From Methanofastidiosum sp964630765 (GTDB lineage Archaea; Methanobacteriota_B; Thermococci; Methanofastidiosales; Methanofastidiosaceae): a DNA stretch of 47,692 nucleotides. The translations under genes were made by a program, and so were the position numbers. Shown one piece after another: positions 14,885 through 23,335 of this stretch. Position 1 is the first letter of the stretch. Every line of letters starts with the position of its first letter. Below the pieces are notes generated by a model. That model was not told the origin of the DNA and made no database searches. It saw only the letters and a list, made by a program, of their open reading frames with translations. The DNA is taken from contig CAZVXE010000004.1 in NCBI GenBank assembly GCA_964630765.1, positions 1 to 47,692 on the forward strand, given 5' to 3'.

Positions 14885-15829
14885 TTAATTTTTTTTCATT
14901 TTAGAAATCAATTCTTCATATAATTTGTTCCCAATTAGTTTTACTTTTACAACATCGTCAACAACAAAAATCTCTTTATAATTCTTAGAATCAAACCAAG
15001 TGCCGTCTATCCAAGGTAATTCACGTAAAATTAATTTAATGGAATATTCTGTTTCTATTTTATTAATTTCATAAACATCCACATAATCAGATTGGTACTT
15101 CGAAGTGAAAAAAATTATAAGTTTAAATTTATTTATATTTTCAAAAGGTATTTTTAGGTTTATATATGCGGGGTTATTATCTAAGATATCACTCGATATT
15201 TCTTTATAAATAATATGGGGAATAAACATATTCTCTTGCTTAAGTTCAATTGTTTCATCCTTAATACTTCTATGAGCAATATTTGCATATACTTTATCCC
15301 CGGGTAATATTTTTGTATTATTCTCCGATATAGCAATCTTAAAATCGTGTAAATCTTCAAAAAAATGAAATTCGATGTTAAGTAATTTTTGTCTTTGATT
15401 ATAATCTATTCTATTTATTTCTATTTTAGGGAATATTTTAGATTCAATCGAAAGTATACTAGAGTATTTCAATTGTGTTGAAGATTTGTTCGCGAGACCT
15501 AAAGATTTTCTTGAAAGTAAAACGTTCAATATAGATCCTATCCCAGCTAATGCAGTTCCAATAGCCGCTAACTTATCTATAGAAATCCAATTTAGAAATA
15601 ATAACAAATCTTTTGAATAAAGAAATAGTGATAATAAAAAAGTTATAAAAGAAGTTATTAGTGAATAAAAAAATAAAGATATGTAATCCATACGACACAA
15701 TTTTCTATTTTCAATTCTCCGAACAAAAAGTAAAAAGGGATAGATTATTATTGAAAAGAATAATATTAATCCATAAAATTGAATATCTCCCAGCACTGTT
15801 TTTAGAATAAGTAAATAATTCTCTAACAT
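14885..15829 (-). CDS. Membrane protein with soluble C-terminal domain
   Basis: 314 residues, very AT-rich. Three membrane segments (about 17-36, 50-70 and 85-104) are followed by a soluble, beta-rich domain of about 190 residues ending in a Lys-rich helix. I recognise no family. It is the last gene of the element before the tRNA end, transcribed towards the helicase side. In AT content and layout it resembles the membrane genes at the left of the element. Confidence 0.6.
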   Translation of the reverse strand: MLENYLLILKTVLGDIQFYGLILFFSIIIYPFLLFVRRIENRKLCRMDYISLFFYSLITSFITFLLSLFLYSKDLLLFLNWISIDKLAAIGTALAGIGSILNVLLSRKSLGLANKSSTQLKYSSILSIESKIFPKIEINRIDYNQRQKLLNIEFHFFEDLHDFKIAISENNTKILPGDKVYANIAHRSIKDETIELKQENMFIPHIIYKEISSDILDNNPAYINLKIPFENINKFKLIIFFTSKYQSDYVDVYEINKIETEYSIKLILRELPWIDGTWFDSKNYKEIFVVDDVVKVKLIGNKLYEELISKMKKN

Positions 15830-16056
15830 GTGGCAGAATAATTAAGAAATCTATATAAAAATATGTATTCCCTAGTTTAACTAAGCTGTTGACTTTTTTT
15901 ATTAAAACTCAGGACAGCCTTGTCATTCTATGCCACTAGTATCCCTAATACTAAGGCCAAATAGATTATAATTAGACTTTATTTTAGAAAATCTATTCTA
16001 TTAATTAAAATATGGTAAAAATGGCCTAATATCAATACGCATTTGTTTTATAAAGA
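15830..16056. other. Right-end spacer of the element
   Basis: About 225 bases without a gene. A GC-richer patch (about 15910-15945) and an inverted pair AATAGATT/AATCTATT (about 15960-16000) are visible, and TTTTATAAAG at 16045-16054 is a TATA-like box next to att. In the excised circle this box would sit upstream of the integrase gene. Confidence 0.4.
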
Positions 16057-16071
16057 AGTGCGGGAGCTGGG
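16057..16071. repeat. Right attachment site (att) in tRNA-Leu 3' end
   Basis: Identical to 41-55. The last 12 bases are the 3' end of the tRNA (acceptor strand and start of the T arm). Because the element carries the same bases, the tRNA gene stays intact after integration. Confidence 0.85.
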
Positions 16072-16143
16072 ATTTGAACCCAGGAAGACCTACATCACAG
16101 GGTCCTAAGCCCTGCACCTTTGACCAGGCTCGGCAACCCCCGC
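16060..16143 (-). tRNA. tRNA-Leu (anticodon UAG)
   Basis: 84 bases on the minus strand. The acceptor stem GCGGGGG/CTCCCGC closes with one G-T pair. Anticodon stem CAGGG/CCCTG encloses loop CTTAGGA, giving anticodon TAG. The long variable arm (GATGTAGGTCTTC region) marks a class II tRNA, and the T arm has GGTTCAAATCC. CCA is not encoded. A TATA-like ACATTTATAAGG at about 16179-16190 lies upstream. It is the target of the integrated element. Confidence 0.95.
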
Positions 16144-16178
16144 TTAATAACTAAATCCAAGCCATATATTTTGAAGTT

Positions 16179-16190
16179 CCTTATAAATGT
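16179..16190 (-). promoter_or_regulatory. TATA box for tRNA-Leu
   Basis: ACATTTATAAGG on the minus strand, centred about 42 bases before the mature tRNA 5' end. That gives a start about 17 bases upstream, as expected for a short precursor leader. Confidence 0.5.
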
Positions 16191-16265
16191 AACGATAATA
16201 CATACGTCAATTAAATACAGTGAAACTTTTATACTAATTTAATAATTATTTTTCAGGTGTAACAA

Positions 16266-16766
16266 ATGGAACATTTAATGGCCGATAGGGCAAAAGATAT
16301 TTTAGGCATAATGAAGGTATTCTCTATTGACCCCCTTGAAGTTAAGAATTGTAGTTTCCCTGGACACAAGGGAAGTGATATTGGAGATAGTAGCATTGGA
16401 TTTTTAGAACACACTGGTGAAAAAAATATTTATTCCATACATTCCGTCCACTATTGTAGAGACCACAGAGATATACCAATCGGAGAAATTGAAAAAAGGC
16501 TAAAAGAAAAAATTAAAGGCATTACAGGAGATAAAGGTTCGATATTGATAACAAAGATTAAGATTGATCCTGATAGTTTTCCTGAAAAAGACATCCTTGG
16601 AAAAAAAATTAGTATTGATAAACTTACTCCAATTTTAATTAATAAAGGCAATTTAGGATTTTTAATGAATATTTCGGAAGAATCAAAAACTATGACATTA
16701 AAATCTGTTATTGATAAAATAATGAATCTAGAGATCGAATTCGACATTGCATGGGAGGAATTCTAG
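16266..16766 (+). CDS. Conserved-looking hypothetical protein upstream of pyruvate kinase
   Basis: 166 residues, soluble, alpha/beta. A ribosome site AGGTG lies 6-10 bases before ATG 16266. The N-terminal third has CSFPGHKG and HYCRDHRD, His/Cys-rich segments that could bind metal. I recognise no family. The gene ends two bases before the likely TTG start of pyruvate kinase and contains that gene's ribosome site, so the two form an operon. Confidence 0.65.
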   Translation: MEHLMADRAKDILGIMKVFSIDPLEVKNCSFPGHKGSDIGDSSIGFLEHTGEKNIYSIHSVHYCRDHRDIPIGEIEKRLKEKIKGITGDKGSILITKIKIDPDSFPEKDILGKKISIDKLTPILINKGNLGFLMNISEESKTMTLKSVIDKIMNLEIEFDIAWEEF

Positions 16767-16768
16767 AT

Positions 16769-18169
16769 TTGAAGAAAACAAAAATTGTATGTACAATTGG
16801 GCCAAGTGTTTCAAATTATGAAATGATAAAAAAACTTGCTCTTTCTGGAATGGATGTAGCAAGATTAAACTTCTCGCACGGCACTCATTCTGAGCATCTT
16901 AAAGTTATTAATATTCTAAAAGAGGTATCGGAAGATACCAATAAAAAGATCGGCATCTTGCTCGATACAAAAGGCCCAGACATTAGGATAGGAGAATTTA
17001 ATAATACAATCCATATTTTTACAGATCAAGAATACATCTTTTCTGTCAATAAAGGGAAAGATATAATTCCATTGCAAAACGATATATCTAGATTCTTAAA
17101 ACCTAACGATAAAGTCCTAGTTGATGATGGTACATTGATATTTTCAGTAGTAAGAATCGAGGATAAAGATATTCATCTAAAAGCCTTAAATGAAGGAAAT
17201 CTCAGACAAAAAGTAAGTATTAATATCCCTGAAAATGAGTACTGCCCTTCGGCTGTTACTGAAAATGAATTAGTTGATATAAAATTTGGAGTAAAACACG
17301 AAGTTGATTTTATTGCACTATCTTTTGCATCAACTAAAGAAGACATAATCAAGGCACGAGAAATAATAAAAGAAGACAATGGCGAGCAATGGATAATCTC
17401 CAAGGTAGAGTCCAACTTTGGAATAAAGAATATTGATGACTTAATTGAATATTCCGAGGGCATAATGGTTGCAAGGGGCGATTTAGGAGTTGAGATTGAT
17501 CTTTCAAAGATTCCAAGTGTCCAGAGATCTATAATTGAAAAATGCAATGTAAAAGGTAGGCCAGTAATCGTTGCGACTCAGATGCTAAACTCTATGATAG
17601 AGAATCCAAGACCAACAAGGGCGGAAGTTGAGGATATAGCTAGTGCAATTTATAGTGGTGCTGATGCAGTTATGCTATCCGGTGAGACTGCCATTGGTAA
17701 ATACCCTCTCGAAAGTGTAGAAATGATGGTAAAGGTGGCAATTGAAACTGAAAAAGAGCTAAAGCCAAGATCTGAATATGGCCCTTCCAAGAGAGTAGCG
17801 GATGTGATATCTTCACTTGTTGCAAAAGCTGTATTATTATCAGATGTCAAGGCAATTGTTACTTCGACAAGGTCAGGCTATACTGCATGTATGGTATCCA
17901 GGCACAAACTCTCAGTTCCTACTTATGGAATGACAAATAATGCCGCAACTGCCAGAAAGCTTTCTGTTGTATGGGGAATAAATGAAGTCTACCTAGATAA
18001 AGAGAAGGGTGGGATCTCAAAATCAGTCCTACATGCAGCCAACTATTTAAAAAATGAAGGATTAAATGATAATGATTTTTTCGTGTTTACTGCTGGTGTA
18101 AGTAACTCAAAAAAACAAAGGACAAACTTGTTAGAAATAAGGGAAATAGGCGAAGTTCTATCTTCTTGA
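16769..18169 (+). CDS. pyk: Pyruvate kinase
   Basis: Glycolytic enzyme, phosphoenolpyruvate + ADP to pyruvate + ATP. 466 residues from TTG 16769, preferred because GGAGG at 16754 is 8-10 bases upstream. ATG 16751 in frame would add six residues. Signature stretches are KTKIVCTIGPS, MDVARLNFSHG (Arg and Asn of the active site), LLDTKGPDIRIG, ISKVES (catalytic Lys region), MVARGDLGVE and the C-terminal domain. Length is normal. It converges on the next gene and overlaps its 3' end by 12 bases. Confidence 0.95.
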   Translation: MKKTKIVCTIGPSVSNYEMIKKLALSGMDVARLNFSHGTHSEHLKVINILKEVSEDTNKKIGILLDTKGPDIRIGEFNNTIHIFTDQEYIFSVNKGKDIIPLQNDISRFLKPNDKVLVDDGTLIFSVVRIEDKDIHLKALNEGNLRQKVSINIPENEYCPSAVTENELVDIKFGVKHEVDFIALSFASTKEDIIKAREIIKEDNGEQWIISKVESNFGIKNIDDLIEYSEGIMVARGDLGVEIDLSKIPSVQRSIIEKCNVKGRPVIVATQMLNSMIENPRPTRAEVEDIASAIYSGADAVMLSGETAIGKYPLESVEMMVKVAIETEKELKPRSEYGPSKRVADVISSLVAKAVLLSDVKAIVTSTRSGYTACMVSRHKLSVPTYGMTNNAATARKLSVVWGINEVYLDKEKGGISKSVLHAANYLKNEGLNDNDFFVFTAGVSNSKKQRTNLLEIREIGEVLSS

Positions 18170-19099
18170 GAGCAACATCAAAGAAAAAGTTGCTATTAAT
18201 CCAAATAAAGTTAAAACTAGTACAGCTTCTTGCAACATCATATACACAGATTTTTGAACTTTAGGAGTTGAAGTTGTTTGCTCTGCAGTGACTTCTGGAG
18301 TGTTCACCTCAGTTGTTGGTAGTTCCTCTGGATTATCCAACCTTACGACTTCTACAGTGTTTACTATCAATTTAATTGGAAACTTAAGATAAGTCGACTT
18401 ATCATTTATATCCTTAATTTCTAAATTTAGATAAATCGTATAATCTCCGGGAACTTCGGGTAATTTAGTGACTAACACATCTTTTTTCGTTAATGAAGTA
18501 ATTGGTCCAAGATCCTCGGTATAATCAAAATTAAACTTAGATCGATCATATTCTAGTATCATAGATGAACTTTTTACAGCTGATCCTCTGTTAACAATGA
18601 AAATAGGCAATGTATATGGTGCTTCCTTTACTTCAAAGTTCCTTACTTTTAAATCAATTATTGGAGATCTAACTCCATCTATTTTAAATGGAACTTCTTG
18701 CAAAAATCCTTCAGACGTGTAATCACACTGTAAACCAGAGCAAAATACTTGGTAAGAGTATTGTGTTGTTACTTTTAAGGGGTAAGTTCCAGGGTCTATG
18801 GCCTTAACGGTATATTGAATCTTTTCTACCTTCTTTTGACCGGGTTGCATTTCGCCGTAAATAAACTTATTTTTAGCAAATTCAAAATATTCATCTTTAA
18901 TATAGATATTAATATTTTTTAGTATACTGTTACTAGTATTCTCAAACACCAAAGAAAATTCACCGCTATCGCCAGAGTAGAATGACGGTGTTTTTTCAAA
19001 ATAAATTTTCATTTTCTCATTTGGCGCTGTTATGCCAGAAATTGAAGTGAAGCCAAATGCTATAAAACTTATAAATATTATGGCATAGAGTTTTCTCAT
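18158..19099 (-). CDS. Exported membrane-anchored Ig-like surface protein
   Basis: 313 residues. A signal peptide (1-23, FISFIAFGFTSISG) is followed by two to three Ig-like or CARDB-like beta domains (SLVFENTSNSILKNINI; LPIFIVNRGSAVKSS), a Thr/Pro-rich linker (about 255-280) and a C-terminal membrane helix ending LLSRR. This is the layout of an archaeal cell-surface protein tethered to the membrane. Two cysteines (FCSGLQC) could form a disulfide. No specific family. Confidence 0.7.
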   Translation of the reverse strand: MRKLYAIIFISFIAFGFTSISGITAPNEKMKIYFEKTPSFYSGDSGEFSLVFENTSNSILKNINIYIKDEYFEFAKNKFIYGEMQPGQKKVEKIQYTVKAIDPGTYPLKVTTQYSYQVFCSGLQCDYTSEGFLQEVPFKIDGVRSPIIDLKVRNFEVKEAPYTLPIFIVNRGSAVKSSSMILEYDRSKFNFDYTEDLGPITSLTKKDVLVTKLPEVPGDYTIYLNLEIKDINDKSTYLKFPIKLIVNTVEVVRLDNPEELPTTEVNTPEVTAEQTTSTPKVQKSVYMMLQEAVLVLTLFGLIATFSLMLLSRR

Positions 19100-19152
19100 A
19101 TAATAAATAGTTAGTAGGATATTTTAAAAGCTTTATTCTTATAAGTTATATA

Positions 19153-19572
19153 ATGAATGGTACCCAATTCGAATATTTTGATGTTACGGCAGATATTGGA
19201 GTTAAAGTTTGGGGCACTAATATTAATGAATTATTTGAAAATACGGCTATTGCTGTAACAAATTTAATGTTAGATCCTCTCAAAATAGGGAATAAAATAG
19301 TTAAAGAGTTCTTTGTAGAAGGAAATGACTTATCGTCTCTTTTAATAAACTGGATTACTGAATTATTAATTATTCGGGACAGCGAAGGTATTCTTTTTTC
19401 ATCATTTGAGGTAAAGATTTCAAGTGATGAAAAATCTCTTAATGCAAAGAATTATGGTGATTATTTTATGGGTATTAATCTGGAAATGGACATAAAAGCC
19501 ATCACATATTCTTTGTTTAAATTAGAAAAACAAGATGAACATTATTATTTACAATTTGTTCTTGATATATGA
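19153..19572 (+). CDS. Archease
   Basis: Protein that activates the RNA ligase RtcB and other RNA-modifying enzymes. 139 residues, normal length. The signature is TADIGV near the N-terminus, the WITELLIIRDSEG stretch, KAITY and the C-terminal FVLDI, whose Asp lies at the metal site. Two usually conserved histidines are missing: HTADIG reads VTADIG and KAVTYH reads KAITYS. The family assignment stands, but metal binding may differ. It is a single gene with no RtcB in the window. Confidence 0.85.
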   Translation: MNGTQFEYFDVTADIGVKVWGTNINELFENTAIAVTNLMLDPLKIGNKIVKEFFVEGNDLSSLLINWITELLIIRDSEGILFSSFEVKISSDEKSLNAKNYGDYFMGINLEMDIKAITYSLFKLEKQDEHYYLQFVLDI

Positions 19573-19680
19573 GTATTAAATAATAAATAAAATAGTTGTT
19601 TATACTGATTTTAGAAAAAATTATACCTAATAAAAGAAAAATTTATATATAAGAATAGCGATAATTATAATGGCGATATT

Positions 19681-20196
19681 ATGGCTGAATTAATAAAGAA
19701 AATATTAGTTCCTGTAGATGGATCTGCGCCTTCAGAAAAGGCTGTAGAATATGCTGCGTGGGTGGCATCTAAGACTGGGGCACAAGTTATGCTGCTCCAC
19801 GTAGTAGATGCAGATAAATTAAAACTTACATATGAGGCAATGGACAGATTCCAGCCAGAGTGGCAAGATAAAATTAAAGGAACAGACGACATAAAAAGAT
19901 ATTCTCCATTCTTTGAAGAACAACTTAGTTGTATGATGGAAGATCCATTGTGTAAAAGAGGAAACAACGTACTGAAAGAGATGACAAAGTTTGCTGAAAA
20001 GCATGGAATTAAGCCCAAGACAATGATAAAGCTTGGAAGAGTTGTAGATACAATAGTGCAGACCGCAGATGATGAGAAGTGCGATCACATTATTGTTGGT
20101 AAAACAGGCCTCACAGGTATAAAGAGATTAGCTATGGGCCATGTGGCAGAAGACGTGGCTAGATATGCCGATTGTAGAGTTACCGTTGTTCCTTAA
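19681..20196 (+). CDS. Universal stress protein (UspA family)
   Basis: 171 residues, a Rossmann-like alpha/beta fold. The N-terminus is KILVPVDGSAPSEKAVEYA, and the C-terminal ATP-binding loop is VGKTGLTGIKRLAMGHVAE followed by the final strand CRVTVVP. A TATA-like TTTATATATA lies about 40 bases before the start. An insertion around residues 55-100 makes it longer than the minimal 140-residue form. Two Cys occur there (SCMMEDPLC). Confidence 0.9.
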   Translation: MAELIKKILVPVDGSAPSEKAVEYAAWVASKTGAQVMLLHVVDADKLKLTYEAMDRFQPEWQDKIKGTDDIKRYSPFFEEQLSCMMEDPLCKRGNNVLKEMTKFAEKHGIKPKTMIKLGRVVDTIVQTADDEKCDHIIVGKTGLTGIKRLAMGHVAEDVARYADCRVTVVP

Positions 20197-20225
20197 ATTT
20201 AAATTTAATTTCTTTTTTATTAATT
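20197..20225 (+). terminator. Oligo-T terminator after the Usp gene
   Basis: Repeated AAATTTAAATTT followed by TTTCTTTTTTATT just behind the stop codon. Archaeal RNA polymerase stops at such T-runs. No stable hairpin is needed or seen. Confidence 0.35.
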
Positions 20226-20293
20226 ATCCTATTAATATAAAAATTTTATAATTTATTGTAGGTAATATTATATATTCTAAAGTTGAATAACTG

Positions 20294-21052
20294 ATGATGA
20301 TAAATCCAATATTATTGGCTCCTGTGGCTGCTATACTAATATTCATTATAGCAGGTATCCGAGTAATAAAACAGTACGAAAGAGCTGTAAAATTTAGATT
20401 AGGTGTATTCGTAGGGGTACTTGGACCTGGGCTAAAATGGATAATCCCCATAGTAGACAGGGTAGAAAAGGTAGAGTTAAGGGTAGTTACAGTAGATATA
20501 CCTGCTCAAGAAGTGATATCCAAAGATAATGTCCCAATGAAGGTTAATGGAGTAGTCTTCTTTAAGGTTACAAATGCTGACAAAGCTATTCTCGAAGTGG
20601 AACAGTATAAATTTGCTATATCTCAGCTTTCACAATCTGCCCTAAGAGATATGGCTGGAAAATCAGATCTTGATACTATTCTAGCCAAGAGGGAAGAAAT
20701 AGGTGAAAAAATAAGAACAATCGTAGATATTGAAACAGATCCTTGGGGAATTAAAGTGACTGATGTAAAAATAAAAGACATAGAACTCCCAGACAACATG
20801 AAACGAGCCATGGCTCATCAAGCTGAAGCGGAAAGGGATAGAAGGGCAAGAATAATTCTTGCTGAAGCGGAAGAACAAGCCGCTCAAAGATTAGCAAACG
20901 CCGGGGAGATAATAGACAAATCGCCCGCTGCACTTAAGTTGAGGCTATATCAAACATTGGCAGAAATAGCTTCTGAGAAAAATTCCACTATAGTCTTTCC
21001 ATTTCCCGAAGAAATGATGGAATTTATGAAAAAGAAAAAAGAGAAAGAATAA
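20294..21052 (+). CDS. Slipin / stomatin-like SPFH protein
   Basis: 252 residues. An N-terminal membrane segment (about 5-25) is followed by the SPFH/band 7 domain (YERAVKFRLGVFVG, DIPAQEVISKDNVPMKVNG) and a helical, Ala/Glu-rich stretch (MAHQAEAERDRRARIILAEAEEQ split over about 170-200) and a Lys-rich end. Slipins form oligomeric membrane scaffolds. The NfeD-type protease often paired with them is absent here. Length and motifs are complete. Confidence 0.92.
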   Translation: MMINPILLAPVAAILIFIIAGIRVIKQYERAVKFRLGVFVGVLGPGLKWIIPIVDRVEKVELRVVTVDIPAQEVISKDNVPMKVNGVVFFKVTNADKAILEVEQYKFAISQLSQSALRDMAGKSDLDTILAKREEIGEKIRTIVDIETDPWGIKVTDVKIKDIELPDNMKRAMAHQAEAERDRRARIILAEAEEQAAQRLANAGEIIDKSPAALKLRLYQTLAEIASEKNSTIVFPFPEEMMEFMKKKKEKE

Positions 21053-21072
21053 TATTTCAAATGTCGATTTGA

Positions 21073-21333
21073 ATGGAATTTGAAATCGGAAAGGAATATC
21101 AAATTATCAAAAAAGGAAGTTCAATATCGTGGACAGAAACTAACAGCATATCTGAATTTAAAACTATCACAAAAGAGCTACATATCGGGGATATTGTTGA
21201 GTATAAGGGCAGAAAAGATTTCCCAGGATGCGATGTTTCATACGATATATTCGAAATCGATAAGATCGAAGGAGTATTTTGGCCAAATCAATTCGGTGGT
21301 GCAAAAGAAGAATATTTAAAGAAGATATTTTAA
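21073..21333 (+). CDS. Small hypothetical protein after slipin
   Basis: 86 residues, beta-rich, acidic and aromatic, with HIGDIVEYKGRKDFPGCDV in the middle, reminiscent of a small beta-barrel. It begins 21 bases after the slipin stop and is probably co-transcribed. No family recognised. The reading frame ends at a T-rich stretch (21334-21352) that could terminate the operon. Confidence 0.55.
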   Translation: MEFEIGKEYQIIKKGSSISWTETNSISEFKTITKELHIGDIVEYKGRKDFPGCDVSYDIFEIDKIEGVFWPNQFGGAKEEYLKKIF

Positions 21334-21360
21334 TTTTTCTTTTTAATTCAACTTTTTATT
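21334..21360 (+). terminator. Oligo-T terminator, convergent region
   Basis: TTTTTCTTTTTAATTCAAC followed by TTTTTATT lies between convergent genes. It fits an archaeal T-run terminator for the slipin operon. Confidence 0.35.
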
Positions 21361-21369
21361 GAAAACAGG

Positions 21370-22368
21370 TTATTTAGCAGTTCCAAGATACTCTAGTATT
21401 TCTTTTTCATACTCTTTTGGTACTCGCATAGTTAAAACATCACCATCTTCAATCTTAGTTTCGGCTCTCGGAGAGTTTAGATATTTCTCCCCTCTTTTTA
21501 CATACATTATGAAAGCCCCATAAGCCTCTCCAAGTTTAGTTTCCTTTATGGTGTGATCTTTTACTCTTGAATCTTTCTCTATTTTTACACTGATGAATTC
21601 TGAGTTTATATCCCCCTCTTCAGTCATAGAATCCATGAAATCAATTATATAAGGTCTTGTTAGAGATTCTGCCATTATCCTTGCCCCTATATCGTCAGGC
21701 ATTATTACTCTATTGGCCCCTATACGATATAGTTTTTCTTTTACTTTATCTGAAGATCCCCTGGCAACGATGTGTAAATTTGGATTCATGGACCTAGCAG
21801 TTATCACAATGTAAACATTTTCGGCATCGTCTAGGATAGATGTTACAAGGCCTTTTGCATTAGTTATCCCTGCTTCGGTTAATATTTTTTCATCTGTTGC
21901 GTCTCCTTCAATATACGGTATGTTTGTAAGTTTAATTTTGTCGCATGTTTGCTTATTTTTTTCTATCACTACAATATCAAATTTTTTTGATTCTCGTAAT
22001 CTTTTAGCTATTCTTTCGCCAACATTTCCATAACCGCAAATAATATAGTGATTCTTCAATTTTTTCAACGATGCCTCCATTTTCCGCCCCCCATAAATAT
22101 TTTTTAATTCCCCTTCAACTATAAAATTCGTAATAAATGCTAAAGAGTATGTAAAAATCCCTACGCCCCCAAACATTAGGAATAAGCTAAATATTTCACT
22201 TCTTGCAGATGTCGGATGTATATCTCCATAACCAACTGTTGTGATGGTTGCGCTTGTTAGGTAAATCGAATCTAAAAAGGATAAGTTTTCCACAAAGTGA
22301 AATCCGAAAACCCCCGTAATTATTAAAATAATTGGGCCAGTTATAAAAAATAGGAATTTTTTATTCAT
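21370..22368 (-). CDS. MthK-like potassium channel (2TM pore + RCK)
   Basis: 332 residues. TM1 (7-27), pore helix and selectivity filter TVGYGD (44-49), TM2 (60-84), then an RCK/TrkA-N domain with the Rossmann motif CGYGNVG (about 112) and GDATDEKIL, and a TrkA-C domain (about 250-325). This is the layout of the calcium-gated MthK channel. Met97 (ATG at 22078-22080) falls where MthK starts its soluble RCK subunit by internal translation, and a G-run (22087-22092) sits 6-11 bases upstream of it. K+ conduction is confident, gating ligand is not. Confidence 0.93.
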   Translation of the reverse strand: MNKKFLFFITGPIILIITGVFGFHFVENLSFLDSIYLTSATITTVGYGDIHPTSARSEIFSLFLMFGGVGIFTYSLAFITNFIVEGELKNIYGGRKMEASLKKLKNHYIICGYGNVGERIAKRLRESKKFDIVVIEKNKQTCDKIKLTNIPYIEGDATDEKILTEAGITNAKGLVTSILDDAENVYIVITARSMNPNLHIVARGSSDKVKEKLYRIGANRVIMPDDIGARIMAESLTRPYIIDFMDSMTEEGDINSEFISVKIEKDSRVKDHTIKETKLGEAYGAFIMYVKRGEKYLNSPRAETKIEDGDVLTMRVPKEYEKEILEYLGTAK

Positions 22369-22492
22369 GAAGACAATTGTAACTTCATATATTTAAATTA
22401 TTATGGATAGCAAATTAATCACTTATTCCAAATGGATATTCTAAGATTACATAAGGCATAAGTTTTTTAATCCGAAAACGTAGTTACATAGT

Positions 22493-22921
22493 ATGCCTAG
22501 AGCTAGAAAAAAAAGATGCATTTATGTTGATACAAATGCACGTTATTTTAAACCAAGAGGAGTGCCACTGGGAAATCTTGATATTATAAGACTTACATTT
22601 GAAGAGCTAGAAGCTATTAGGCTTAAAGATTTAGTTGGTATGGAACAGACTGAGGCTTGTGAAAAAATGGGAGTTTCACAGCCAACGTTCCATAGGATCC
22701 TAAAAGAAGCAAGAAACAAAGTTTCTGACGCCCTTGTGAACTCTAAAGCCATAGAGATTTTTGGTGGAGATTATGAAATGGGCAATAATCAATTTAGATG
22801 CCTAAATTGTAACCATTTCTGGGAAGTTAAGAATATTTCAGAAGAAGAGGATATAAAATGCCCAGAATGCAACGGAACAAATGTTAAAAATATCAATAGT
22901 TGTAATCAGCACTGTGAATGA
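22493..22921 (+). CDS. DUF134 HTH protein with C-terminal zinc ribbon
   Basis: 142 residues. The N-terminal PRARKKR, LTFEELEAIRLKDL and the sigma-like HTH (EKMGVSQPTFHRILKEAR) are diagnostic of DUF134, predicted DNA-binding proteins. The C-terminus adds a rubredoxin-like ribbon, CLNCNHFW and CPEC, and ends CNQHC. It precedes a NifX/NafY-domain gene, a common pairing in methanogens and anaerobes. The target genes are unknown. Confidence 0.85.
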   Translation: MPRARKKRCIYVDTNARYFKPRGVPLGNLDIIRLTFEELEAIRLKDLVGMEQTEACEKMGVSQPTFHRILKEARNKVSDALVNSKAIEIFGGDYEMGNNQFRCLNCNHFWEVKNISEEEDIKCPECNGTNVKNINSCNQHCE

Positions 22922-22966
22922 ATATATCTTAAAAAATAATTCATATAATCTCTAGCTGGCAATAAT

Positions 22967-23335
22967 ATGAAAATTGCAATACCAACAGATTCAATGGGGG
23001 GACTTTCGGATATTGTTTTTAATCATTTTGGAATGGCCCCTACTTATACTGTTGTCGAGATAATTGAAAACAAAATTGGGAACGTTGAGGTAATAGATAA
23101 TACTAGCGATCATTTTGGTGGTTCTGAAAGTCCAGTTGATTTACTTCTAAAAAAGAACGTTGGAATTGTAATTTGTTCAAATCTAGGCCCTCGTGCTATG
23201 GAAGTTCTAACTTGTCAAGGATTTGATCTCTTCTTCACTAAAAGAGAAAAAGTCCAAGAGGTTGTTGATAAATTTATTAGAGGGGAATTGGAAAGATTTT
23301 CTGGTGAAAAAACATCCTGTAGTTCCAATCAATAA
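22967..23335 (+). CDS. NifX/NafY-like dinitrogenase iron-molybdenum cofactor domain protein
   Basis: 122 residues of the single-domain NifX/NifB-C fold family (KIAIPTD start, VFNHFGMAPTYTVVEI, DLLLKKNVGIVICSNLGPRAME). The family includes carriers of iron-sulfur or FeMo cofactor precursors; small free-standing members in methanogens need not take part in nitrogen fixation. It lies 45 bases after the DUF134 gene, probably in one operon. A Ser/Cys tail (CSSNQ) ends the protein. Confidence 0.85.
   Translation: MKIAIPTDSMGGLSDIVFNHFGMAPTYTVVEIIENKIGNVEVIDNTSDHFGGSESPVDLLLKKNVGIVICSNLGPRAMEVLTCQGFDLFFTKREKVQEVVDKFIRGELERFSGEKTSCSSNQ

Larger units (their letters stand above)
41..16071. mobile_element. 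Integrated plasmid/provirus-like element in tRNA-Leu
   Basis: A 15-bp perfect direct repeat (AGTGCGGGAGCTGGG) lies at 41-55 and 16057-16071. The right copy is the 3' end of tRNA-Leu(UAG), the usual target of archaeal tyrosine integrases. The left copy is directly upstream of such an integrase. Between them are a primase-polymerase/SF3 helicase, an HNH protein, many membrane proteins and no housekeeping gene; chromosomal genes resume right after the tRNA. Base composition is mosaic: the helicase and the Cys-rich gene are GC-richer than the very AT-rich membrane genes. No capsid, portal, terminase or relaxase was recognised, so plasmid and enveloped provirus both remain possible. Confidence 0.85.
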
